From Nocardia mikamii NBRC 108933 (GTDB taxonomy: Bacteria > Actinomycetota > Actinomycetes > Mycobacteriales > Mycobacteriaceae), in assembly GCF_001613505.1 (NCBI RefSeq), contig NZ_BDCM01000003.1, positions 186,001 to 250,000 of the forward strand: a stretch of 64,000 nt of DNA. The letters run 5' to 3'. Under the pieces are notes generated by a model. It did not search any database. It saw only the letters and a program-made list of their open reading frames with translations, and was not told where the DNA came from. A program made the position numbers and the translations under genes. This document shows positions 45,507-53,968 of this stretch, in pieces (position 1 is the first letter of the stretch; each line of letters begins with the position of its first letter).

Positions 45507-46319
45507 ATGGATTTCTCGACCTATTCCCAGCTCACGTTCAAACGCCCGGACGACGGTGTCCTGCTGATCACCATCGACCGACCGGAGAAATACAACGCCG
45601 CCGACGAGCAGATGCACGCCGAGCTGGCCCGGGTCTGGACGGATGTCTCCGCCGATCCCGAGACCCGGGTCGCGGTGATCACCGGCGCCGGGAAGGCGTT
45701 CTCCGCCGGCGGTGACCTGGCGATGGTCGAGCGCATGGCCGGCAACCACGAGCGGGTGGCCAACATGCTGCAGGAGATGAGCGACTTGGTCTACAACATG
45801 ATCAATTGCGAGAAGCCGGTCGTCGCCGCGATCAACGGCGTCGCGGTCGGCGCGGGGCTCGTCGTGGCCCTGCTCTCGGATATCTCGATCTGCGCCGAGG
45901 ACGCCGAACTGGGCGACGGGCATGTGAAGCTCGGCGTGGCCGCCGGCGATCACGCGGCGATCCTCTGGCCGCTGCTGTCCGGTATGGCCAAGGCCAAGTA
46001 CTACCTGCTGACCGGCGAGATGGTCGGCGGCGCCGAGGCCGAGCGCATCGGCATGGTCACCAGCGCGGTGCCGCGCGACCGGGTACTCGACGACGCGCTG
46101 GCGGTCGCGAACAAGCTGGCCGGCGGTTCGCAGCTGGCCATCCGGTGGACGAAGAAGGCGCTCAACAACTGGCTCAAGCAGGCTGGTCCGATCTTCGACC
46201 AGTCCGCCGCCTACGAAATGCTCTGCTTCATGGGCCCGGATGTCACCGAGGGCTATACCGCCCTGCGCGAGAAGCGTGCCCCCGACTTCCCCTCCGCCCG
46301 CGCGGTCACCGGCAACTGA
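45507..46319 (+). CDS. Crotonase-fold enzyme lacking both hydratase glutamates
   Basis: The 270-residue protein has crotonase features: FSAGGDLAMVERMAG (oxyanion hole), INGVAVGAGLVVAL, and the C-terminal EGYTALREKRAPDF. By alignment to rat enoyl-CoA hydratase, catalytic Glu144 is Val119 and Glu164 is His139 (GDGHVKLGV), so ordinary hydration is unlikely. Isomerase, ring-opening hydrolase or lyase activity is possible. It is the first gene of a five-gene operon; GAAGGAAG precedes ATG 45507. Confidence 0.85.
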   Translation: MDFSTYSQLTFKRPDDGVLLITIDRPEKYNAADEQMHAELARVWTDVSADPETRVAVITGAGKAFSAGGDLAMVERMAGNHERVANMLQEMSDLVYNMINCEKPVVAAINGVAVGAGLVVALLSDISICAEDAELGDGHVKLGVAAGDHAAILWPLLSGMAKAKYYLLTGEMVGGAEAERIGMVTSAVPRDRVLDDALAVANKLAGGSQLAIRWTKKALNNWLKQAGPIFDQSAAYEMLCFMGPDVTEGYTALREKRAPDFPSARAVTGN

Positions 46320-46332
46320 GGAGCCGGACATC

Positions 46333-47067
46333 ATGAGCGACAACACCATTGCGGTGGTCACCGGAGCGGGATCGGGCATCGGCCGGGCGATCACCCTGGC
46401 CCTGGCCGCCCGCGGCGACCGGGTCGTGGCCGCCGACCTGGACCTCGACGCCGCCGAGCGCACCGCCGAACAGCAGTCCGACCGCATCGTCGCGATGAAG
46501 GTCGACATCGCCGACGCCGCCCAGGTGCAGGCCCTGCGTGATCAGGTGCACGCCGAGGTCGGCGTGCCGAACATCCTGGTCAATGCCGCCGGCTGGGATC
46601 GCACCGACAAATTCCTCAACGCCACACCGGAATTCGCGCAGAAGGTGGTGGCGATCAACTACCTGGGACCGGTGCATATGTGCGGCGCGTTCCTGCCGGG
46701 CATGGTGGAGGCAGGCGGCGGGCGGGTGATCAACCTGGCCAGCGACGCCGGACGCGTCGGCAGCTCGGGAGAAACCATCTACGCCGGCGCCAAGGGCGGC
46801 GTGATCGCCCTGACCAAATCCCTGGCGCGCGAGATGGCCCGCTATTCGATCACTGTCAACTGCGTCTGCCCCGGCCCGACCGACACCCCGCTGTTCCAGG
46901 CCCAGGACGAGAAGTTGAAACAGGCTCTGATCAAGGCGATTCCGTTCCGCCGCCTCGCCCGGCCGGAAGAGGTCGCCGCCCCGGCCCTGTTCTTCGCCTC
47001 CCCCGACGCCTCGTTCATCACCGGTCAGGTGCTCAGCGTCAGCGGTGGACTCACCATGGCCGGCTGA
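46333..47067 (+). CDS. SDR, BadH-like 2-hydroxycyclohexanecarboxyl-CoA dehydrogenase
   Basis: The 244-residue SDR has TGAGSGIGRA, NAAGWDRTDKFLNA, the active site YAGAKGG, and the block LASDAGRVGSSGETIYAGAK, which strongly resembles BadH of Rhodopseudomonas (alicyclic acid degradation). It ends FITGQVLSVSGGLTMAG, also BadH-like. It would oxidise a beta-hydroxyacyl-CoA, perhaps of a ring acid. The Asp after the second strand (AADLDLDAAE) indicates NAD. The gap to the crotonase is 13 bases and GAGGAG precedes ATG 46333. Confidence 0.85.
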   Translation: MSDNTIAVVTGAGSGIGRAITLALAARGDRVVAADLDLDAAERTAEQQSDRIVAMKVDIADAAQVQALRDQVHAEVGVPNILVNAAGWDRTDKFLNATPEFAQKVVAINYLGPVHMCGAFLPGMVEAGGGRVINLASDAGRVGSSGETIYAGAKGGVIALTKSLAREMARYSITVNCVCPGPTDTPLFQAQDEKLKQALIKAIPFRRLARPEEVAAPALFFASPDASFITGQVLSVSGGLTMAG

Positions 47068-47093
47068 GCGCCGAGCCGACTTCGGAGGACCAG

Positions 47094-48734
47094 ATGTACG
47101 ACGCCCACGCCTACCGGCAGTACTTCGAACACGATTTCACCTATCTCAACGGTTTCCGGCGCAACGTCCACCGCTACGCCCGGCACCCGGCGATCGAGGA
47201 TCCGGCGACCGGGACCGTCACCTACGCCGACCTGGGCGACCGTGTCGACCGGTTGGCCACCGGCCTTGCCGACGTCGGTGTCGAGCCGGGTGACGTCGTG
47301 GCATATCAGCTGTTCAACGGGGTCGAGTTCGCCGAGCTGTATCTGGCGACGCAGGCCGCCGGTGCCGTCGGCTCGCCGATGAACTTCCGGCTCGCCGCCG
47401 GTGAGACGTCCTACATCCTCGCGTCGAGCCGCCCCCGAGTGTTCGTCTACGACACCGAACTCACGCCTATGGTGCGAGAGGCCCTGGAGCGCAGCGCCTT
47501 CCGTCCCGAACTGCTGGTGGCTTCGGGTCCGGGCGAACCGCTCCCGGGCGCGGTCCGCTTCGACGAGTTGTTCGCGACGACGGCGCGGCCGCTCGACACG
47601 CAGCGCACGGTGTGGGACGAGACCACCCGCCTCTACACCTCCGGCACCACCGGGATGCCGAAGGGAGTACCGCTCAACAGCCTGGTGGAGATCTTCAGCG
47701 CGCACGACGTCGTCATGCATTTCCCGTTGTCGCCCGAGGACAAGACGCTGAACATGACCCCGTGGTTCCACCGCGGCGGATTGTATTGCGCGGGACCGAA
47801 TCCCACGTTCTACCTGGGCTCGTCGCTGGTGCCGATGCGCGCCTTCGACGCCGGCACCACCCTGGACCACGTGCAGCGCTACGGCCTGACCTTCCTCATC
47901 GGCGCGCCGACCAATCTGGCCATGCTCGCCCACGCGCAGGAGACCAGGCGGCGCGATCTGTCGAGCCTGCGCGGCATCGTGACGATGGGCGCTCCGCTGG
48001 AACGCGAGGCCGCGCTGCGGTATCAGAAGGTGTTGAATCCCAACATCTTCAACGGTTACGGCAGCACCGAAGGTTTCTGGAACACCTTTCTGCGGCCGAC
48101 CGATCTGCCGGCCATGGCCGGAACCGCCGGGCGCGCGTGTATCGACGACGACGTGGCGGTGGTGCGGGTATTCGACGACCGGCCGGCCGAGCCCGAGGAG
48201 ACCGTCGCCAAGGACGGCACGGAGGTGGGCGAGATCATCGTCCGATCCCCGAAGGGCGCCAATGCCTATGTCGACTCGCCCGACCAGGAGGCCCGCAAGT
48301 TCCATCGCGGCTGGTTGTATATCGGTGACCTCGCCACCTGGGACGAGCAGGAATTCGTCACCATCGTCGGACGTAAGGACGACATGCTGCTGTCCGGCGG
48401 CGAGAACGTCCATCCCGTCCAGGTCGAGGAGGCGCTCAACGAACATCCCGGCGTAGACGACTGCCTGGTGGTGGGCATTCCCGACGAGCGCTGGGGGCAG
48501 GTGGTGGTGGCCTACGTGGTCGCCGCAGAGCCCGGCGTCGGCGTGGCCGAGCTGGACCGGCACTGCCGCACCCATCCCATGCTCTCGGCGTTCAAACGCC
48601 CACGCGCCTACCGCTTCGTCGATTCGCTGCCGGTGTCGGCCACCGGCAAGAAATTGCACTACAAACTCACCGAACAGGCCCGCGACGACGCCGCGGCCGG
48701 CCTGTTCACCTATCCGGACAAGGAAAACCCATGA
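47094..48734 (+). CDS. Acyl-CoA ligase (AliA-like)
   Basis: The 546-residue ANL enzyme has TRLYTSGTTGMPKGVPL (P-loop), FNGYGSTEGFWNTF, YIGDLATWDEQEFVTIVGRKDDMLLSGGENVHP and the catalytic Lys in ATGKKLHYKL. It activates a carboxylic acid with ATP and CoA. In context it is a candidate cyclohexanecarboxylate- or related acid-CoA ligase. CGGAGG precedes ATG 47094; the next gene overlaps its stop by four bases. Confidence 0.88.
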   Translation: MYDAHAYRQYFEHDFTYLNGFRRNVHRYARHPAIEDPATGTVTYADLGDRVDRLATGLADVGVEPGDVVAYQLFNGVEFAELYLATQAAGAVGSPMNFRLAAGETSYILASSRPRVFVYDTELTPMVREALERSAFRPELLVASGPGEPLPGAVRFDELFATTARPLDTQRTVWDETTRLYTSGTTGMPKGVPLNSLVEIFSAHDVVMHFPLSPEDKTLNMTPWFHRGGLYCAGPNPTFYLGSSLVPMRAFDAGTTLDHVQRYGLTFLIGAPTNLAMLAHAQETRRRDLSSLRGIVTMGAPLEREAALRYQKVLNPNIFNGYGSTEGFWNTFLRPTDLPAMAGTAGRACIDDDVAVVRVFDDRPAEPEETVAKDGTEVGEIIVRSPKGANAYVDSPDQEARKFHRGWLYIGDLATWDEQEFVTIVGRKDDMLLSGGENVHPVQVEEALNEHPGVDDCLVVGIPDERWGQVVVAYVVAAEPGVGVAELDRHCRTHPMLSAFKRPRAYRFVDSLPVSATGKKLHYKLTEQARDDAAAGLFTYPDKENP

Positions 48735-49918
48735 GCGCGAAACGTCCCCCCGCATTCGACGCACTCGACCCGCTGGCCATCGATTCGCTGCTGACCGAGG
48801 ACGAGCGGGCCGTCCGCGACAGTGTGCGCGGCTTCTGCGCCGAAAACATCACCCCCCATATCGCCGACTGGTTCGAAGCCGGCGACCTGCCCGGCGCTCG
48901 CGATCTGGCCCGCGAATTCGGCAGACTCGGTGTGCTCGGCATGCACCTCGAGGGATACGGATGCGGTGGCGCCTCGGCCGTGCACTACGGCTTGGCCTGT
49001 CTCGAACTCGAAGCCTGCGATTCCGGTATCCGGTCCCTGGTCTCGGTCCAGGGCTCACTGGCCATGTTCTCCATCTGGAACAACGGTTCGGAGGAACAGA
49101 AGCAGCGGTGGCTGCCGGGTATGGCCGCGGGCGAGATCATCGGCTGCTTCGGCCTCACCGAACCGGATGTCGGATCCGATCCGGGGGCCATGCGGACCCG
49201 CGCCAAGCGAGACGGTGACGACTGGATCCTCAACGGGCGCAAGATGTGGATCACCAACGGCTCGATCGCCGATGTCGCGGTGGTGTGGGCCGATACCGAC
49301 GAGGGCATCCGCGGGTTCATCGTGCCCACCGACACCCGGGGATTCAGCGCGCACACCATCAAGCACAAGTTGTCGCTGCGCGCCTCGATCACCAGCGAAC
49401 TGGTCCTCGACGACGTGCGCCTGCCCGCCGAGGCGATGATGCCCGAGGGCCGGGGTGTGAAGGCGCCGCTGTCGAGTCTGTCCGAGGCGCGCTACGGCAT
49501 CATCTGGGGTTCGATGGGCGCCGCCCGCACGGCCTGGCAGGCGGCCCGCGATTATTCGATGCAGCGCAACCAGTTCGGCCGCCCGATCGCCGGATTCCAG
49601 CTGACCCAGGCGAAACTCACCGATATGGCCGTCGAACTGCACAAGGGCCAGCTGCTTTCACTGCATCTGGGCCGGCTCAAGGATTCGGTGGGACTGCGCC
49701 CCGAACAGGTGAGTTTCGGCAAACTCAACAACACCCGCGAGGCGATCGAGATCTGCCGCACCGCGCGAACCATCCTCGGCGGCAACGGTATTTCGCTCGA
49801 ATATCCGGTCATCCGGCACATGGTGAACCTCGAATCCGTGCTCACCTACGAGGGGACGCCGGAGATGCACCAACTCGTGCTCGGCCAGGCCTTCACCGGC
49901 CAGAACGCCTTCCGCTGA
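48731..49918 (+). CDS. Acyl-CoA dehydrogenase, glutaryl-CoA dehydrogenase type
   Basis: The 395-residue flavoprotein follows human GCDH closely: ELEACDSGIRSLVSVQGSLA, GCFGLTEPDVGSDPGAM, KHKLSLRASITSELVLDDV and TYEGTPEMHQLVLGQAFTG. Residues that bind the distal carboxylate and tune decarboxylation in GCDH (Glu87, Arg94, Ser98) are conserved as Glu94, Arg101 and Ser105; the catalytic base is Glu374. The substrate is therefore probably a dicarboxylyl-CoA such as glutaryl- or pimelyl-CoA. ATG 48731 overlaps the ligase stop (ATGA). Confidence 0.9.
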   Translation: MSAKRPPAFDALDPLAIDSLLTEDERAVRDSVRGFCAENITPHIADWFEAGDLPGARDLAREFGRLGVLGMHLEGYGCGGASAVHYGLACLELEACDSGIRSLVSVQGSLAMFSIWNNGSEEQKQRWLPGMAAGEIIGCFGLTEPDVGSDPGAMRTRAKRDGDDWILNGRKMWITNGSIADVAVVWADTDEGIRGFIVPTDTRGFSAHTIKHKLSLRASITSELVLDDVRLPAEAMMPEGRGVKAPLSSLSEARYGIIWGSMGAARTAWQAARDYSMQRNQFGRPIAGFQLTQAKLTDMAVELHKGQLLSLHLGRLKDSVGLRPEQVSFGKLNNTREAIEICRTARTILGGNGISLEYPVIRHMVNLESVLTYEGTPEMHQLVLGQAFTGQNAFR

Positions 49919-49929
49919 CAAGAGGTCTC

Positions 49930-51078
49930 ATGAACGCACGACTGGAGTACGACTCCGAACACCGCCAATTCCGTTCCGTGGTGCGCGATTTCGTCCGGCA
50001 GGGGGTCGCACCGGTCCACGAGGACTGGGAACGGGCCGGCTGCCTGGACCGATCGTTGTTCACCGAGGCCGGCAAGCTGGGACTGCTCGGCTTCCCGGTC
50101 CCGGAGCGTTTCGGCGGTCCGGGGGTGGAGGATTTCCGCTACCACGCCATCGTGATCGAGGAGATCACGCGGGCGGGTGCGGCCGCGGCGGGTATCGCGT
50201 TCTCCCTGCAGAACGATGTGGTGCTGCCCTATCTGACCGATCTCACCGACGAGGAGCAGAAGGCCCGCTGGCTGCCCGGCGTCGTCACCGGCGAGACCGT
50301 CCTGGGAATCGCCATGACCGAACCGGGTACCGGTAGCAACCTCACCGGCATTCGCACCACCGCCGTCCGCGACGGCGAGCATTACGTGGTCGACGGCAGT
50401 AAGACCTTCATCTCGAACGGGCAGAACGGTGACCTGTTCGTGGTCGCGGTCCGCACCGGCGAGGACAAGCACAGGGGGCTGACGCTGCTGGTCGTCGAGG
50501 CCGGCACACCGGGATTCGGCCGCGGCCGCAACCTGGAGAAGATCGGCCTGCACGCCCAGGACACCAGCGAACTGAGCTTCACCGAGATGCGGGTGCCGGT
50601 GGCGAACCGGCTCGGCGCGGAGGGCGAGGGCTTCTATCAGCTGGTGCGGAACCTGCCGCAGGAGCGGCTGTCGCTGTCGGTCGGCGCGGTCGCGGCGGCC
50701 GAGGGCGTACTCGCGCAGACCCTGGACTACGTGCGTGAACGCAAGGCCTTCGGCACCTCGGTCGCGAGTTTTCAGAACACGCAATTCGTGCTCGCGGAGT
50801 TGGCGACCGAACTCGATATCGCGCGGACCTTCCTCTACGACTGCCTCGCCGAACACATCGCCGGCGGCCTCACCGCGGCCCGCGCCGCCCGGCTGAAATG
50901 GTGGACCACCGAACTGCAGATGCGGGTGGCCGACCGCTGTCTGCAATTGCACGGCGGCTACGGCTATATGCGCGAATACGCGGTGTCTCGGGCGTTCGTC
51001 GACGCGCGTATTCAGAGCATCTACGGCGGCACCACCGAGATCATGAAGACGATCATCGCGAAGGAGCTGGGCATCTGA
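49930..51078 (+). CDS. Acyl-CoA dehydrogenase
   Basis: The 382-residue FAD enzyme has GIAMTEPGTGSNLTGIRT, FISNGQNGDLFVVAVRT, ERLSLSVGAVAAAEGVL, LQLHGGYGYMREY and IYGGTTEIMKTIIAKELG with the catalytic Glu in GGTTEI. It lacks the GCDH carboxylate-binding set and so is a monocarboxylyl-CoA dehydrogenase, fitting the first oxidation of a ring or branched acyl-CoA. It is the last gene of the operon; tetR follows 73 bases later with its own operator. Confidence 0.9.
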   Translation: MNARLEYDSEHRQFRSVVRDFVRQGVAPVHEDWERAGCLDRSLFTEAGKLGLLGFPVPERFGGPGVEDFRYHAIVIEEITRAGAAAAGIAFSLQNDVVLPYLTDLTDEEQKARWLPGVVTGETVLGIAMTEPGTGSNLTGIRTTAVRDGEHYVVDGSKTFISNGQNGDLFVVAVRTGEDKHRGLTLLVVEAGTPGFGRGRNLEKIGLHAQDTSELSFTEMRVPVANRLGAEGEGFYQLVRNLPQERLSLSVGAVAAAEGVLAQTLDYVRERKAFGTSVASFQNTQFVLAELATELDIARTFLYDCLAEHIAGGLTAARAARLKWWTTELQMRVADRCLQLHGGYGYMREYAVSRAFVDARIQSIYGGTTEIMKTIIAKELGI

Positions 51079-51104
51079 TTCTCGGTGGACCACTCTAGAG
51101 TTGA

Positions 51105-51123
51105 GTGAACCGTCGTTCATTCG
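51105..51123 (+). promoter_or_regulatory. Operator upstream of tetR (51152)
   Basis: GTGAACCGTCGTTCATTCG shares TGAA, a gap, and CGTTCATTC with the operon operator at 45419-45437. It follows a -10 candidate TAGAGT (51096-51101), suggesting autoregulation. Confidence 0.65.
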
Positions 51124-51151
51124 ACTGCGCAGATACGGAAAGGTATGCCCG

Positions 51152-51814
51152 ATGGCGAAGCGATCCGCACCGATGGAACTCGAGGAGGCGGTGCGTGCGG
51201 TGCGAACCAGTTCGCGCCGGCGCCAACTCCTCAACGCGGCCGTCGCCGTCATGCAGACCACCGGCTTTCATCAGATGTCGATGCAGGCGCTCGCGGATCA
51301 GGCCGATGTGAGCGTCGGGCTCATCTACAAGTATTTCGGCGGTAAGGAAGACCTGCTGCTCGCGGCCATCGTCGACATCCTCGACGCCTTCCGGGACGAA
51401 TTGGATCCGGCCATGGACGCGGTCGGCGACGATCCGGTGGAGCGGCTCGTCGCCGGTTTCCGCCACTACGTGGAAATCGTCGACGAGAACCTCGACGCCG
51501 TGGTCCTGACCTATCGGGAGAGCCGGACCCTCGATCCGGAGGGCCGGGAACGGATCAAGGAACTCGAGGTCGAAACCTCGGCCCCGCTGCGGGCCGCCGT
51601 CGAAGCGGGAATCGCGGCCGGGCTGATGAACGACCTGGATCCGGATCTCGTCGTCTTCAACCTGATGATGCTCGCCCACGCCTGGGCCCTCAAACAGTGG
51701 CATTTCGCGCCGCGCTACACCGTCGAGCAATACATCCGGGCACAGGTGCGTTTCGTGCTTCCCACTCTGCTCACCCCCGGCGCCGCGGACGAATATCGAC
51801 ATCTCATGGAGTGA
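51152..51814 (+). CDS. TetR-family regulator of the acyl-CoA operon
   Basis: The 220-residue TetR has its helix-turn-helix at residues 20-65 (RRQLLNAAVAVMQTTGFHQMSMQALADQADVSVG with IYKYFGGKEDLL), written here in two parts. The C-terminal domain resembles acyl-CoA-responsive TetR regulators (FNLMMLAHAWALKQWHF). GGAAAGG precedes ATG 51152. Its own promoter and that of the operon at 45507 carry the same operator core, so it is the likely repressor of both, relieved by a pathway CoA ester. Confidence 0.88.
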   Translation: MAKRSAPMELEEAVRAVRTSSRRRQLLNAAVAVMQTTGFHQMSMQALADQADVSVGLIYKYFGGKEDLLLAAIVDILDAFRDELDPAMDAVGDDPVERLVAGFRHYVEIVDENLDAVVLTYRESRTLDPEGRERIKELEVETSAPLRAAVEAGIAAGLMNDLDPDLVVFNLMMLAHAWALKQWHFAPRYTVEQYIRAQVRFVLPTLLTPGAADEYRHLME

Positions 51815-51906
51815 ATCAACGTGTCGGTCACGCTGTCTCGTACCGGCGCTTTGCACGATCAGCACGGTCTTGCCCGAATCCCGCGTCGCTCCGCATGCAT
51901 GGTGCA

Positions 51907-51918
51907 TAGAGTGCGCTC
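51907..51918 (+). promoter_or_regulatory. Leaderless -10 of the DUF1295 gene
   Basis: TAGAGT at 51907-51912 followed by six bases and ATG 51919. Confidence 0.5.
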
Positions 51919-52797
51919 ATGAGCAGAGCGGACTCCCTGGTTCGAGTCACGGCCGCCTATGTGGTAGCCGTCGGGGTGGCACTGGTGTGGCTGCTGTGGG
52001 GTCCGGACACCGGACTGCTGTGGCTGGACGGCCTGATCGCCGATCTGATCGCGACGATCGTGGTCTTCGTATTCAGCCGGATCTACAAGAATTCCAGTTT
52101 CTACGACCCGTACTGGAGCGTGATCCCGCCACTGCTGGCCTTCTACTGGTGGATCCGCAGCGGCGAGCCGTCCGAACCCGCGCGCTGGTGGCTGATGATC
52201 GCCGTCATGCTGGTGTGGGCGGTGCGGCTCACCGCCAACTGGGTGACCACATTTCCCGGGATGCACCACGAGGATTGGCGCTATCCGATGGTGCGGGAGC
52301 GAGCGGGCAGATTCGCCTTCGCCGCGGATCTGTTCGGGATCCACGTCTTTCCCACGCTGCAGGTGTTCGCCGGCATGATTCCGGTGTACGTGGTCGCGAC
52401 GCGCGCCGGCGCACCGTTCGGCGTGCTCGACGTCGTCGCCTTCGTGATCGGTGCGGGCGCGGTGGCCCTGGAAGCCGTCGCCGACCTGCAGATACATCGC
52501 TTCACCGCCACCGAGAACCCCGGCCAGGTCATGGACCGAGGGGTGTGGGCGTGGTCGCGGCATCCGAACTATTTCGGGGAGTGCGGCGTCTGGCTCTCGT
52601 TCGGCCTGTTCGGTCTGGCCGCCGCCCCGGGCAGCTGGTGGGTTCTCGCGGGCGTGGTGGCGATGGTCGCGATGTTCGTCGGTGTGAGCATTCCGATGAT
52701 GGAACAGCGCAGCCTCCAGCGACGGCCCGCGTATCGCGATGTGGTGCACCGGGTTTCGGCATTCGTGCCGCTGCCACCACGGAAACGAGCGGTATGA
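51919..52797 (+). CDS. DUF1295 membrane protein (steroid 5-alpha-reductase-like)
   Basis: The 292-residue protein has about seven membrane helices and the DUF1295/steroid reductase C-terminal motif: GVWAWSRHPNYFGECGVWLSFGLF, plus SFYDPYWSVIPPLLAFYW and MEQRSLQRRPAYRDV. It probably reduces or modifies a lipid substrate with NADPH. ATG 51919 is supported by the leaderless -10. It overlaps the next gene by four bases (ATGA), so the two are coupled. Confidence 0.85.
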   Translation: MSRADSLVRVTAAYVVAVGVALVWLLWGPDTGLLWLDGLIADLIATIVVFVFSRIYKNSSFYDPYWSVIPPLLAFYWWIRSGEPSEPARWWLMIAVMLVWAVRLTANWVTTFPGMHHEDWRYPMVRERAGRFAFAADLFGIHVFPTLQVFAGMIPVYVVATRAGAPFGVLDVVAFVIGAGAVALEAVADLQIHRFTATENPGQVMDRGVWAWSRHPNYFGECGVWLSFGLFGLAAAPGSWWVLAGVVAMVAMFVGVSIPMMEQRSLQRRPAYRDVVHRVSAFVPLPPRKRAV

Positions 52798-53924
52798 CCG
52801 CACCTCGGGTCGTCATCGTCGGACTGGGCGATACCGGTGTCCTGACCGGAACCCGGCTCGGCCGGTACGCCGACCTCGTGGGCATCACGACCAAGCCCGG
52901 CTTCGTCAGCGGCCAGGAACTCGGCCTGCGACTGGCCCGCCCGCAGGAGTGGATGCGCGACTATCGCATTGCCTACGACCGATTTCGTGGTCTCGACCGG
53001 ATGCGCATCGTGCACGGCAGCGCCACCGCACTCGACACCGCGCACCGGACCGTCCGGGTGCGGCGTGTCGACGGATCCTCGAGCGACGAGCCGTACGACC
53101 TCCTGGTGATCGCCACCGGGGTGACCAACGGCTTCTGGCGGCACCCCACCCTGCAAGACCGTGCCGACGTCGACGCCGACCTCGCCTCGTCCCATCGGCG
53201 CATCGCCGACGCGGGCACGGTAGCGGTCGTCGGCGGGGGCGCGGCGGCGGTGAGCTGTGCGGCGCAGATCGCCGAACGCTGGCCGGCCAAAGACGTCCAT
53301 CTCTACTTCCCGGGGCAGCGGGCCCTCCCCGAACACCACCACCGGGTGTGGACGCGGGTCGAATCCCGGCTCGGCGCACTCGGAGTCGTGATCCACCCCG
53401 GCCGTCGCGCGATACCGCCGCCCGCCCCGGATCTCACCTCCGGGCCGGTGAAGTGGTCCACCGGCCAGCCGCCGACGTCCGCCGATGTGGTCGTCTGGGC
53501 GATCGGGCGGATCCGGCCGAACACCGCGTGGCTTCCGGCCGACATGCTCGACGAGCGCGGATTCGTCCGGGTGCTGCCCACCCTGCGCGTCGCCGGTTAC
53601 GACGATGTCTTCGCGGTGGGCGACGTCGCGGCCACCGATCGGTTGCGCTCCTCGGCGCGCAATCAGGGCCACAAAGTGGTGGCACACAACATCCGTGCGC
53701 ACACGAACGGCACCGCCCTTCGTGGGTACCGGCCGCCGAAGCGCCGGTGGGGTTCGGTGCTCGGCGTCCAGCGCGACGGCCTGACGGTGTTCGCACCGAA
53801 CGGGCGCAGCTTCCGTTTCCCGCTCCGGACCACCGATGCGCTCCAGCGATTCGTCGTCCGGCGCGGCATCTACGGTGGCGTCCGCGAGGCCGAAGCGAAC
53901 TCCGGCTCCGGCGAGCACCGGTAG
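52794..53924 (+). CDS. NAD(P)H-dependent FAD oxidoreductase (FSP1/AIFM2-like)
   Basis: The 376-residue pyridine nucleotide-disulfide oxidoreductase-like protein has VVIVGLGDTGVLTGTRL (FAD, with an unusual GLGDTG), ATGVTNGFWRH, a second dinucleotide fold VAVVGGGAAAVSCAAQI (NAD(P)H), and the FAD motif YDDVFAVGDVAATD. No redox-active CxxC is present, as in FSP1/AIFM2 and NDH-2-like quinone reductases. A quinone or lipid-linked acceptor is possible. Translationally coupled to the DUF1295 gene. Confidence 0.82.
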   Translation: MTAPRVVIVGLGDTGVLTGTRLGRYADLVGITTKPGFVSGQELGLRLARPQEWMRDYRIAYDRFRGLDRMRIVHGSATALDTAHRTVRVRRVDGSSSDEPYDLLVIATGVTNGFWRHPTLQDRADVDADLASSHRRIADAGTVAVVGGGAAAVSCAAQIAERWPAKDVHLYFPGQRALPEHHHRVWTRVESRLGALGVVIHPGRRAIPPPAPDLTSGPVKWSTGQPPTSADVVVWAIGRIRPNTAWLPADMLDERGFVRVLPTLRVAGYDDVFAVGDVAATDRLRSSARNQGHKVVAHNIRAHTNGTALRGYRPPKRRWGSVLGVQRDGLTVFAPNGRSFRFPLRTTDALQRFVVRRGIYGGVREAEANSGSGEHR

Positions 53925-53968
53925 CGTGCCGTGCTGCCGATAGACACGGAGCGGGCAATACTGCACGG

